Assembly: GCA_902783355.1 (NCBI GenBank)
Contig: CACZQQ010000428.1
Span: 1-10,112 of the forward strand
Direction: 5' to 3'
From: an uncultured bacterium
GTDB lineage: Bacteria > Verrucomicrobiota > Lentisphaeria > Oligosphaerales > Oligosphaeraceae
Length of the DNA: 10,112 nt
In this document: piece after piece, positions 1-6,485 of the stretch
Layout: each line of letters begins with the position of its first letter
Position numbering within the stretch: position 1 is the stretch's first letter
The notes under the pieces: model-generated
Databases searched by the model: none
What the model was told of the DNA's origin: nothing
What the model saw: the letters and a program-made list of their open reading frames with translations, nothing else
Position numbers and translations under genes: made by a program

Positions 1-1575
1 AGCGATTCCTACTATGCGGATGCGCGGGGCGCCTGCCGCCTCTTCCGCTCACGCCCCGTCCGCACAGGCGTGGAAGGCGCGCCCACGCCAGTGGCGCGCG
101 CCGACGCCCTGGCGCAGAGTGTCCTCGCCCTGATGGACCAGGACGGCACGGTCAATCCCCCCTTCATCGAATGGCAGAGCGCCCGCGAGGACGGCGCGCC
201 GCGCTGCGAGGACGACGCCGCGCTGGCCATCGCCCTCTGCCGCCTGGCCGCCCTCGTGGAATCCCCCGAAAAGGCCGCCCGCCTTGTCGCCGCCGCCGGC
301 CAGCAGGTCCGCCACATCCGTGGCGCCCTCAAGCACTATGATGCGGACGCCACCGGCCGCAATGCAGACGCCAAGGAGGACGCCACCACGGTCAAGCCCA
401 AGCGCCCCGCCTCGCAGCGCACGCACGCCTGCCTCGTCGAGGACGAGGACTTCCCTGAGGACAGCACGGAGCTGCCGCGCCGCATCGCCCTCCTGCGCTC
501 CAACGCCTGGGCCTATCTGGCCCTGTGGACCTACGTCCAGGCCGCGCCCGAGGGGGACGCGCTGGCGGCCAAATGCCGCGCCGAACTGGCGCCCCTCCAC
601 CGTCACATCGTCCTGCAGCTCTTCCAGGGCGGCCAGGTGATGCCTGCGCGGCTCTATCCCGAGATGAAGCCGCTGCTGGACTACATGCCGGACCTGGAGG
701 AGAAGCTGCTTCTGGAGGGGCTTTGCGGCCAGGTCATGATGGCCGCGCTGACGGAGGCGCCCGAGGCGGAGCGGCCCGCCTTGCAGAAGGCCTGCGACGA
801 CTTCCGGCTGGATCTCTGCAAGGAGATCGCCGAAATCGGCCAGATGCCCCGGCTGGCCATCGTCCCCGAAATCGCCGAGTTCCTTGCGGCGGGGACGCCC
901 TCGCGGGAGGCGCTCGGCACGCTGGCGCGCCTGGCCCACGCCGCCGTCGGCAACATCGAGACGGCCCCCATGCTGCCCGACATGTTCGGCGCCCCGAAGG
1001 ACATCCCGAGCATGACCTACGCCGCCCGCCATCTCCATGTGGTCTGCCTGGCGGTCTCGGCTCTGGCGAAGGCGGGGCAGGACGAAGAGGCGGCGGCGCT
1101 TCTGCAGGAGGCATGGCCTCTGGCCGTCTTCCAGGAGCAGGCCTTTGTCTGCGAATCCGAAGCGCGCATGCTCCCCAACCCGCACGGCCACGCCGGCCTC
1201 TGCCGCGACAATCTTGCCGACTTCGGCTTCACTCTGGACGGGCAGATTTCGCAGCTGCTCTCTCATCTTGCTCTGGCGCAAATACTTAGGGAAACAAAGC
1301 AGGAGAAGCCGTCCTGCGGCGAGGAGACGGCCGCCCTCTACGAGGCCTGCTGGGCCCGTCTGGACAACCATCCCATCTGCTTGGCGCCTGAACTGGTCAT
1401 CCTCCAGGGCTTCCCCGGCCCTGAGAATGCCCGCGCCCTCTCAGGCGGCCTCGGCACGCCGGAAGTCACCACGTGGAAAGGCTTCCTTGAAAGCGACGGG
1501 ACCAATTTGCGGAAGCGAACGACAGACGGCGGCCAGGGCGGCAAATCCCGCGACGGCAAGAAGCGCAAGAAATGA
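1..1575 (+). CDS. Unrecognised helical protein, 5' end missing
   Basis: The reading frame is open from the first base of the window to a TGA at 1573-1575, so the gene very probably starts upstream; a GTG at 70 is the first possible start inside the window but has no convincing Shine-Dalgarno. At least 524 residues are visible. I do not recognise the family. The protein is mostly amphipathic helix, rich in Ala, Leu and Glu, interrupted at about 337-430 by a polar Asp/Lys/Thr linker. It ends in a strongly basic Gly/Lys/Arg tail (about 1507-1572) that could bind nucleic acid or be a disordered tether. No signal peptide or membrane segment is visible in this part. The alternating helices resemble alpha/alpha-toroid or helical-repeat proteins, but that is only an impression. 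The stop overlaps the coaBC start (ATGA), which implies translational coupling. That the frame is coding is fairly sure; its function is unknown. Confidence 0.75.
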   Translation, partial: SDSYYADARGACRLFRSRPVRTGVEGAPTPVARADALAQSVLALMDQDGTVNPPFIEWQSAREDGAPRCEDDAALAIALCRLAALVESPEKAARLVAAAGQQVRHIRGALKHYDADATGRNADAKEDATTVKPKRPASQRTHACLVEDEDFPEDSTELPRRIALLRSNAWAYLALWTYVQAAPEGDALAAKCRAELAPLHRHIVLQLFQGGQVMPARLYPEMKPLLDYMPDLEEKLLLEGLCGQVMMAALTEAPEAERPALQKACDDFRLDLCKEIAEIGQMPRLAIVPEIAEFLAAGTPSREALGTLARLAHAAVGNIETAPMLPDMFGAPKDIPSMTYAARHLHVVCLAVSALAKAGQDEEAAALLQEAWPLAVFQEQAFVCESEARMLPNPHGHAGLCRDNLADFGFTLDGQISQLLSHLALAQILRETKQEKPSCGEETAALYEACWARLDNHPICLAPELVILQGFPGPENARALSGGLGTPEVTTWKGFLESDGTNLRKRTTDGGQGGKSRDGKKRKK

Positions 1576-2753
1576 CTGGCCGCCTCCTTCTCATTCCCGA
1601 CGGGCCGGCCGTGCTGGCCTACACGGTGCCGCTTCTGGCCGCGCTGAAGCAGGCTGGCGCCACCGTCAAGGTCGCCCCCACCGCCTACGACGGCCCCTCC
1701 GCCGCCAACCTCGTCTCGCCTCTGGCCTGGTCCTCCCTCTCTGGCCACCCATGCCTTGAAATCGACAGGCTGGACGCCAAGACGCTGGCCTGGGCTGAAC
1801 TCATCCTCCTTGCCCCATCAACACCCCTGCTGACGCGCGTCTTCCGCGACGGGCGCGGCGCCGCCCTCCTGCGGGAGGCCGCACGCCCCGTGCTGGTCCT
1901 GTCCTCCTGCCTGGAAGGACACGCTCCCGAGGCGGACGAAAGCCGCCGCTGGCTGGAGACGCTGCCGGAGGGCAGCATCTTCCTGCCGCCCTCCGGCGCC
2001 CCTGTGGCGCTTGGGGCGATGGGCGCCGTCGCCGCGCCGGAGCAGGCCGCCGTCCTGGAGACGGCGCAGCGGATGCTCGCAAAGCAGGAGCTTGCGGGGC
2101 GCCATGTCCTTGTCAGCGCAGGCCCCACCGTGGAGGACATCGACCCCGTGCGCTTCCTCTCCAACCGCTCCTCCGGCAAGATGGGCGCCGCATTGGCGCT
2201 GGCCGCCTGGCGGCGCGGCGCGCACGTGACGCTCGTGCATGGCCCAATGGCCATAAAACTCCCTGAACTTGAAAGGCTTGAATGTGTCCCCGTGCGTTCC
2301 GCCGCCCAGATGCGCGACGGCATGGCGGCCGCCTGGCCTTCCTGCGACGTGGCCATCTTCAGCGCCGCCGTCGCCGACTTCACCCCAGACCACTACTGCC
2401 CCGAAAAGATCAAAAAGGTAGACGGGCGGTCGCTCATCCTGCATCTGGTCCGCACGGCGGACATCTTGGGCGAACTGGGCGGCGCGGCGCACCGTCCCGC
2501 CTGTCTCGTCGGCTTCGCCGCAGAAAGCGACGACGTGGAGATCAACGCCCTGGCCAAACTCCGCCGGAAACACTGCGACCTGCTCTGCGCCAACGACATC
2601 CGGCGGCCGGATGCGGGCTTTGCCGTCGACACCAACGCCGTCACCATCTACACGGCCGAAGGCGAGGCCATCGAACTGCCCCTCCTCCCCAAACGACAAG
2701 TCGCCGAGCGCATCCTGGACGCCGTCGTCCAACGCCTCAGCCGCAAATCCTGA
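1572..2753 (+). CDS. coaBC: CoaBC-type protein: phosphopantothenate-cysteine ligase (CoaB) with degenerate CoaC domain
   Basis: 393 residues, the usual length for bifunctional CoaBC, which makes 4'-phosphopantetheine for coenzyme A in the cytoplasm. The C-terminal CoaB ligase half (about 175-390) is well kept: SAGPT at 182-186, the DPVRFLSNRSSGKMG nucleotide-binding stretch at 191-205 (Asn198 matches E. coli Asn210), AAVAD at 265-269, and KIKK at 279-282, where E. coli has its catalytic Lys289. One loop differs: the usual Asn-Pro before Asp-Ile reads Thr-Ala (295-296). The N-terminal half (1-165) keeps the flavoprotein outline (LSG at 56-58, WAELILLAPST at 74-84). However, by eye the expected catalytic His, the Asn of PAMN and the active-site Cys align with Asp68, Leu114 and Leu147. 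The flavin-binding Gly-Gly-Ile-Ala start is also absent. I therefore infer a working CoaB and probably no decarboxylase activity. The start ATG overlaps the upstream stop by 4 bp. Confidence 0.92.
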   Translation: MTGRLLLIPDGPAVLAYTVPLLAALKQAGATVKVAPTAYDGPSAANLVSPLAWSSLSGHPCLEIDRLDAKTLAWAELILLAPSTPLLTRVFRDGRGAALLREAARPVLVLSSCLEGHAPEADESRRWLETLPEGSIFLPPSGAPVALGAMGAVAAPEQAAVLETAQRMLAKQELAGRHVLVSAGPTVEDIDPVRFLSNRSSGKMGAALALAAWRRGAHVTLVHGPMAIKLPELERLECVPVRSAAQMRDGMAAAWPSCDVAIFSAAVADFTPDHYCPEKIKKVDGRSLILHLVRTADILGELGGAAHRPACLVGFAAESDDVEINALAKLRRKHCDLLCANDIRRPDAGFAVDTNAVTIYTAEGEAIELPLLPKRQVAERILDAVVQRLSRKS

Positions 2754-2757
2754 CCAC

Positions 2758-4728
2758 ATGTACTCACTTGCCAAGAAAACCTTGTTGCTGCTCCTGCTGG
2801 CGCTGACGCTTTTCTTCAGCGGCTGCGCCACCGTCAGTGCCTCCAAGGGGCAATCGTCGGCATCCGCCGTTGAAGAGACGCTCCAGCCGGCCTTCGAATG
2901 CCCCGCATGGCTGACGGAGGAGTTCCTGATGCCGGCGGGCGACGATCCGCTGGAGGGCTTCAACCGCACCATGCACGGCACCAACATCTGGCTGACGACC
3001 AAGGTGTTGTCGCCGTTGGCGCGCGGCTGGCGCCTCCTCCTGCCTGGATATGCGCGCGAACGCCTCACCTGCTTCGACCGCAACCTGCATTCCCCCCTGC
3101 TGTTCGTCACCCACGTCCTCCAGGGCGAATGGGAGGAATGCGGCGTGGACGTGGGGCGCTTCCTCATCAACACCACGGTCGGCATCCTCGGCCTTTGGGA
3201 TCCCGCCGAGAAGGTGTGGGGCATCCGGCGGGCGCCGGGCGGCTTCGACAACACGCTGAACGCCTGGGGCGTCGGCAACGGCCCCGCCCTGACGCTGCCC
3301 ATTCTCGGCAACGGGACAGTCCGCAGCCAGGGCGCCGCCGTGCTGGACGGCCTCTGCAACTGGACGTCGTGGGTCTTCGACGCCAGCCTCGTCTGGCCAT
3401 ACGTCGTGCGCGGCGTCCTTGCCTTCAACAACTTCTCGGACGCCGAACCGACCATGACGGGCATGGCGACTTCCCATCCCTACAACTACATGCTGGCCAA
3501 TTTCTTCGACTGGCACAGGCGGGCGGCCGCGAATACGCGCTACCAGTTCGACGCGCAGAACCCCGCGTGGGGGGCGGACCCGAGCCTGGGGATGCTGGCC
3601 CTCAAGCCCTCCGGCGAAGGCATGGCGAACTTGACGCGCCACCGCACCGCCCGCCTGAAGGAGGGCTTTGTCCCCTTCAGCTGCTGGCCCATGAAGGAGG
3701 CACGCCAGCTCGTCGTCATCCTGCCGGGCATCGGCACGCACCGCCAGCAGGATTCCGTCCTCGCGCTGGCGGAGCTCTTCCGCGCCCACGGCTGCGCCGT
3801 CATGGCCTTCTCCTCCCCCTTCGCGCCGGACTACTTCACGCATCTGCAGAATGGCGGCGCGCCCGCCGGCTTCATCCCCGAAGACGCCAAGGCCATGGCG
3901 CGCTTCCTGCGGGCCGCGCTGGACAACTACCGCGCCAGATACCGCAATGCCGACAAGCAGGAGGTCACCGTGGTGGGCTACTCCCTGGGCGGCCTCAACG
4001 CGCTCTTCATGGCCGCCGCGGAGGAGGCGGACGGACGGCTTGAACCCGGCCTCGACATCCGCCGCTACGTCGCCATCAACCCGCCCTTCGACCCCTACGG
4101 CGCCGTCATGGAGGTCGACACGCTCTTCGCCCTGCCCGACAAATGGCATCCAGGGGACGCGGCGGCCGCGGGGGCGCATGTCGGCGATCTGCTGACACGG
4201 CTTCTGTGCTGGAGCAGCCCGGGGCGCTACAATCCGCCCTCCCCCGTGCCGCCCATCACCTTCGAGGAGTCGCGCTTCCTCATCGGACTGAACATGCGCC
4301 TCACTCTGGCGGACTGCCTCCAGGCACAGCAGGAACTGCGCCCGACAGGCCTCTTCGCAGGCGACCCGACCGCCTTCTTCCATCGCAACGCCATCGCCCG
4401 CCAGGCGCTCGGCTGCCCCTTCGAGGCCTACCTCAAACAGGTGCTTCTTCCTTGGTGGCAGGAACATGGATACGAGAACGCCACGGCGGAGGCGCTGGCC
4501 GCCCAATGCCGCCTGGACGCCATCGAGGCCAAGCTTGCAGCCAACAAGAAGGTCTACGTCTTCCAGAACAGGGACGACCTGCTGCTCAAGGACGGCGAAA
4601 TCGACTGGTACAGCGCCACCTTCGGCGAGCGCGCCACCATCTTCGACGAAGGCGGCCATCTGGGCAACATGGCCCATCCCGCCTTCCAGCAGCAACTCCT
4701 GAAAGCGACACTCCTGAAACAGCAATAG
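2758..4728 (+). CDS. Outer-membrane lipoprotein: MlaA (VacJ) domain fused to alpha/beta hydrolase
   Basis: 656 residues. A lipoprotein signal peptide opens it: Lys6-Lys7, a Leu-rich core, then lipobox FSGC with Cys23; Ala24 is not the Asp that retains lipoproteins in the inner membrane of E. coli. Residues 63-258 are a full MlaA domain: DPLEGFNRTM (63-72), RFLINTTVGILGLWD (134-148), GVGNGPALTLPILG (171-184) and a C-terminal HPYNYMLANFFDWHRRA (240-256). MlaA removes misplaced phospholipid from the outer leaflet of the outer membrane. Residues about 315-650 form an alpha/beta hydrolase: LPGIGTH near the oxyanion hole (322-328), nucleophile elbow GYSLGG with Ser409, probable acid Asp606 or Asp607, and His634 in EGGHLGN. 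Residues about 450-590 may be a helical lid. MlaA is normally 230-280 residues with no enzyme attached. A lipid substrate is inferred from the fusion. The ATG at 2758 was chosen because only it begins with the signal peptide; it lies 4 bp after the coaBC stop. Confidence 0.93.
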   Translation: MYSLAKKTLLLLLLALTLFFSGCATVSASKGQSSASAVEETLQPAFECPAWLTEEFLMPAGDDPLEGFNRTMHGTNIWLTTKVLSPLARGWRLLLPGYARERLTCFDRNLHSPLLFVTHVLQGEWEECGVDVGRFLINTTVGILGLWDPAEKVWGIRRAPGGFDNTLNAWGVGNGPALTLPILGNGTVRSQGAAVLDGLCNWTSWVFDASLVWPYVVRGVLAFNNFSDAEPTMTGMATSHPYNYMLANFFDWHRRAAANTRYQFDAQNPAWGADPSLGMLALKPSGEGMANLTRHRTARLKEGFVPFSCWPMKEARQLVVILPGIGTHRQQDSVLALAELFRAHGCAVMAFSSPFAPDYFTHLQNGGAPAGFIPEDAKAMARFLRAALDNYRARYRNADKQEVTVVGYSLGGLNALFMAAAEEADGRLEPGLDIRRYVAINPPFDPYGAVMEVDTLFALPDKWHPGDAAAAGAHVGDLLTRLLCWSSPGRYNPPSPVPPITFEESRFLIGLNMRLTLADCLQAQQELRPTGLFAGDPTAFFHRNAIARQALGCPFEAYLKQVLLPWWQEHGYENATAEALAAQCRLDAIEAKLAANKKVYVFQNRDDLLLKDGEIDWYSATFGERATIFDEGGHLGNMAHPAFQQQLLKATLLKQQ

Positions 4729-4734
4729 ACACCC

Positions 4735-5937
4735 ATGAGCACATCTGACTTTGCCTCAACCGAAGAACTCATCGCCGCATTGTCCCGAGGCGAGATGGTC
4801 ATCATCGCCGACGACGAGGGGCGGGAGAACGAGGGCGACCTCGTCACCGCCGCCGAAAAGATCACCCCGCAGGCCGTCAACTTCATGGTGACGGAGGCGC
4901 GCGGGCTCCTTTGCGCGCCCATCACGCGCGAACGCGCGCTGGAACTGGGCATCTCCGAAATGACGCGCAACACGGATCCGCTGGGCACCTGCTTCACCGT
5001 CTCCGTGGACGCCAACGAGGGAACCACCACGGGCATCTCCGCCTTCGACCGCGCCAAGACCATCAACTGCCTGGCCGACCCCAAATGCGGCTCAGAAGCC
5101 TTTCACTCCCCCGGCCACGTCTTCCCCCTCATCGCCCGCCCGGGCGGCGTCCTCGTGCGCGCCGGCCACACGGAGGCCTCCATCGACCTGATGCGCCTGG
5201 CGGGCCTCACCCATGCCGCCGCCATCTGCGAAATCATGGCCCCCGACGGCTCCATGATGCGCGTCCCGCAGCTCAAGGAGTTCGCCAAAAAGCATGGCCT
5301 GCTCTTCGGGACGGTGGCGGACCTCATCGCCTTCCGCCGCCGCACGGAGCAGCTTGTGGAGCGCGTGGAATCCGTCCACCTGCCCACCGACTACGGCGAG
5401 TTCGAGCTGCACTGCTTCCGCGCCCGCCACAACGGGCTGGAGCACCTGGCTCTCGTCAAGGGCGACGTCTCCGGCAAGACGGACGTGCTGGTGCGCGTCC
5501 ACAGCGAATGCATGACGGGCGACGTCTTCCATTCGAAGCGCTGCGACTGCGGTCTGCAGCTGGACGCGGCCATGAAGCGCATCGCCGACGAGGGCTGCGG
5601 CGTGCTGGTCTACATGCGGCAGGAAGGCCGCGGCATCGGACTTGCCAACAAGCTGCACGCCTACCACTTGCAGGAGCGCGGCCTGGACACGGTCGACGCC
5701 AATACGCACCTCGGCTTCGCCCCCGACCTGCGCGAATACGGCATCGGCGCGCAGATCCTCCTCAATCTGGGCGTCAAGAGCATCCGGCTTTTGACCAACA
5801 ACCCGAAGAAGCTGGCGGGGCTTGCGGGCTACGGGCTGGAGATCACGGGGCGCGAGCCCATCGTGATTCCGCCGACCCCCGAGGACGCCGCCTATCTGGC
5901 CACCAAGCGCGATCGCATGGACCACATGATCCCCTGA
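4735..5937 (+). CDS. ribBA: Bifunctional RibBA: 3,4-dihydroxy-2-butanone 4-phosphate synthase / GTP cyclohydrolase II
   Basis: 400 residues, the normal bifunctional length. It supplies both precursors of riboflavin: RibB converts ribulose 5-phosphate to dihydroxybutanone phosphate, and RibA opens the GTP imidazole ring. The RibB half (about 5-205) has the metal/substrate loop DDEGRENEGD (26-35), RPGGVLVRAGHTEAS (135-149) and VPQL (177-180). The RibA half (about 210-395) has the zinc ligands Cys259, Cys270 and Cys272 in HSEC...RCDCG, RQEGRGIGL (295-303) and TNNPKK (354-359). Tyr310, Asp331 and Arg333 fall exactly where E. coli RibA has Tyr105, Asp126 and Arg128, and the cysteines keep the same spacing, so both activities look intact. 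The start is 6 bp after the previous stop with no clear Shine-Dalgarno, suggesting translational coupling. There is no room for an FMN riboswitch in front of it. ribH, the next but one pathway step, follows after 70 bp. Confidence 0.98.
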   Translation: MSTSDFASTEELIAALSRGEMVIIADDEGRENEGDLVTAAEKITPQAVNFMVTEARGLLCAPITRERALELGISEMTRNTDPLGTCFTVSVDANEGTTTGISAFDRAKTINCLADPKCGSEAFHSPGHVFPLIARPGGVLVRAGHTEASIDLMRLAGLTHAAAICEIMAPDGSMMRVPQLKEFAKKHGLLFGTVADLIAFRRRTEQLVERVESVHLPTDYGEFELHCFRARHNGLEHLALVKGDVSGKTDVLVRVHSECMTGDVFHSKRCDCGLQLDAAMKRIADEGCGVLVYMRQEGRGIGLANKLHAYHLQERGLDTVDANTHLGFAPDLREYGIGAQILLNLGVKSIRLLTNNPKKLAGLAGYGLEITGREPIVIPPTPEDAAYLATKRDRMDHMIP

Positions 5938-5950
5938 ATTTTCCACCTCT

Positions 5951-5976
5951 GTACTGTACATTATATATGTACGTAC
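5951..5976 (+). promoter_or_regulatory. Candidate promoter/operator: four GTAC words around an AT core
   Basis: This is the only AT-rich gap in the window (5938-6007). GTAC occurs at 5951, 5956, 5969 and 5973, two copies on each side of an AT core at 5960-5968. The inner part is an inverted repeat: GTACAT (5956-5961) and ATGTAC (5967-5972) with a 5-base spacer. The core TTATATAT (5961-5968) could serve as a -10 box, which would put transcription start about 30 bases before ribH; no convincing -35 is visible. An operator for a dimeric regulator overlapping the promoter would explain the symmetry. The RNA hairpin would be short and AU-rich with no U-tract, so a terminator is less likely. Function is inferred. 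Confidence 0.45.
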
Positions 5977-5992
5977 GGCACAAGCAACCCCA

Positions 5993-5999
5993 GAAGAGG
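5993..5999 (+). promoter_or_regulatory. Ribosome binding site of ribH
   Basis: AGAAGAGG-like purine stretch ending 8 bases before the ribH ATG at 6008. It is one of the clearest Shine-Dalgarno sequences here, whereas coaBC, the MlaA fusion and ribBA lack an obvious one and probably rely on coupling. This supports independent initiation at ribH. Confidence 0.65.
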
Positions 6000-6007
6000 T
6001 CATCAAA

Positions 6008-6481
6008 ATGAACGCACAAGTCAAGGTTTTGGAAGGCGGCATGGAGGCCAAGGGCCTGCGCTTCGGCATCGTCTGCGCCCGCTTCAACAGCATCTTCGTC
6101 GAACAGCTGCTGGCCGGCGCGCAGGACACGCTCCTGCGGCACGGCGCCCTGCCCAAGGACATCACGGTCGCCTGGGTGCCCGGCTCCTTCGAGACGCCGC
6201 TTGCCCTCAAGAAGATGGCGGAGAGCGGCAAATACGATGCGCTCATCGGCCTGGGCGTGGTCATCCAGGGCTCCACGCAGCACGCCACCATGATCAACAG
6301 CGAAGTCTCCAAGTCCTTCGCGCAGATCAGCCAGGCGACGGGCCTGCCGGTCATCTACGGCGTGGTCACGACTGAGAACATCGAACAGGCCATCGAGCGT
6401 TCCGGCAGCAAGGCCGGCAACCGCGGCGCCAGCGCGGCCGCCAGCGCCATCGAAATGGCCAACCTCATGAAGAAGCTCTAG
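6008..6481 (+). CDS. ribH: 6,7-dimethyl-8-ribityllumazine synthase (RibH)
   Basis: 157 residues, normal length. It condenses dihydroxybutanone phosphate, made by the neighbouring RibBA, with the ribitylamino-pyrimidine to give lumazine, the direct precursor of riboflavin; family members form cytoplasmic pentamers or 60-mers. Visible motifs are RFN (25-27), VPGSFETPLAL (57-67), a substrate loop containing His92, TTENIEQAIERSGSKAGNRG (121-140) and a closing AIEMANL (147-153). His92 and Arg131 fall where Bacillus subtilis has catalytic His88 and phosphate-binding Arg127. The loop is unusual: the widespread VIRG reads VIQG (Gln87), and the aromatic and acidic residues after the catalytic His are Ala93-Thr94. 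The C-terminal third is very close to the B. subtilis form. The gene has its own Shine-Dalgarno and a probable promoter, and is followed 4 bp later by nusB, a classic ribH-nusB pairing. Confidence 0.97.
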   Translation: MNAQVKVLEGGMEAKGLRFGIVCARFNSIFVEQLLAGAQDTLLRHGALPKDITVAWVPGSFETPLALKKMAESGKYDALIGLGVVIQGSTQHATMINSEVSKSFAQISQATGLPVIYGVVTTENIEQAIERSGSKAGNRGASAAASAIEMANLMKKL

Positions 6482-6485
6482 CGCC

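Noticed and set aside
1260..1310. Short patch with AT-richer, less used codons (ATA, CTT, AGG, ACA) in the first gene
   Set aside because: Only about 15 codons and no frame change or repeat; a similar small patch occurs at 2250-2285 in coaBC. Too short to suggest transfer or a control element.
49..1371. Minus-strand open frame of 440 codons opposite the first gene
   Set aside because: The plus-strand frame is continuous from the window edge and couples by ATGA to coaBC. The minus-strand product looks like low-complexity antisense sequence. Since the plus-strand protein is itself unrecognised, this rejection is slightly less secure than the others.
2611..2757. Upstream ATG that would lengthen the MlaA fusion by 49 residues
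   Set aside because: The extension would overlap the end of coaBC, is Ser/Pro/Thr-rich, and would bury the lipoprotein signal peptide that begins at 2758.
1818..3464. Minus-strand open frame of 548 codons across coaBC and the MlaA fusion
   Set aside because: Same reason: it runs antisense to two well-supported genes and has no motif.
2764..4725. Minus-strand open frame of 653 codons opposite the MlaA-hydrolase gene
   Set aside because: It mirrors a strongly supported gene, its translation has no recognisable motif and is Gly/Ala/Arg/Val-rich, as expected for the antisense of GC-rich codons with few stop triplets.
4729..4734. FMN riboswitch in front of ribBA
   Set aside because: Only 6 bases separate ribBA from the preceding stop, and no RFN-element sequence was seen there or in the 70-bp gap before ribH.
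5956..5972. Intrinsic terminator after ribBA
   Set aside because: The inverted repeat would form only a 6-bp, partly AU hairpin and is not followed by a T-run, so an operator or promoter reading is preferred.
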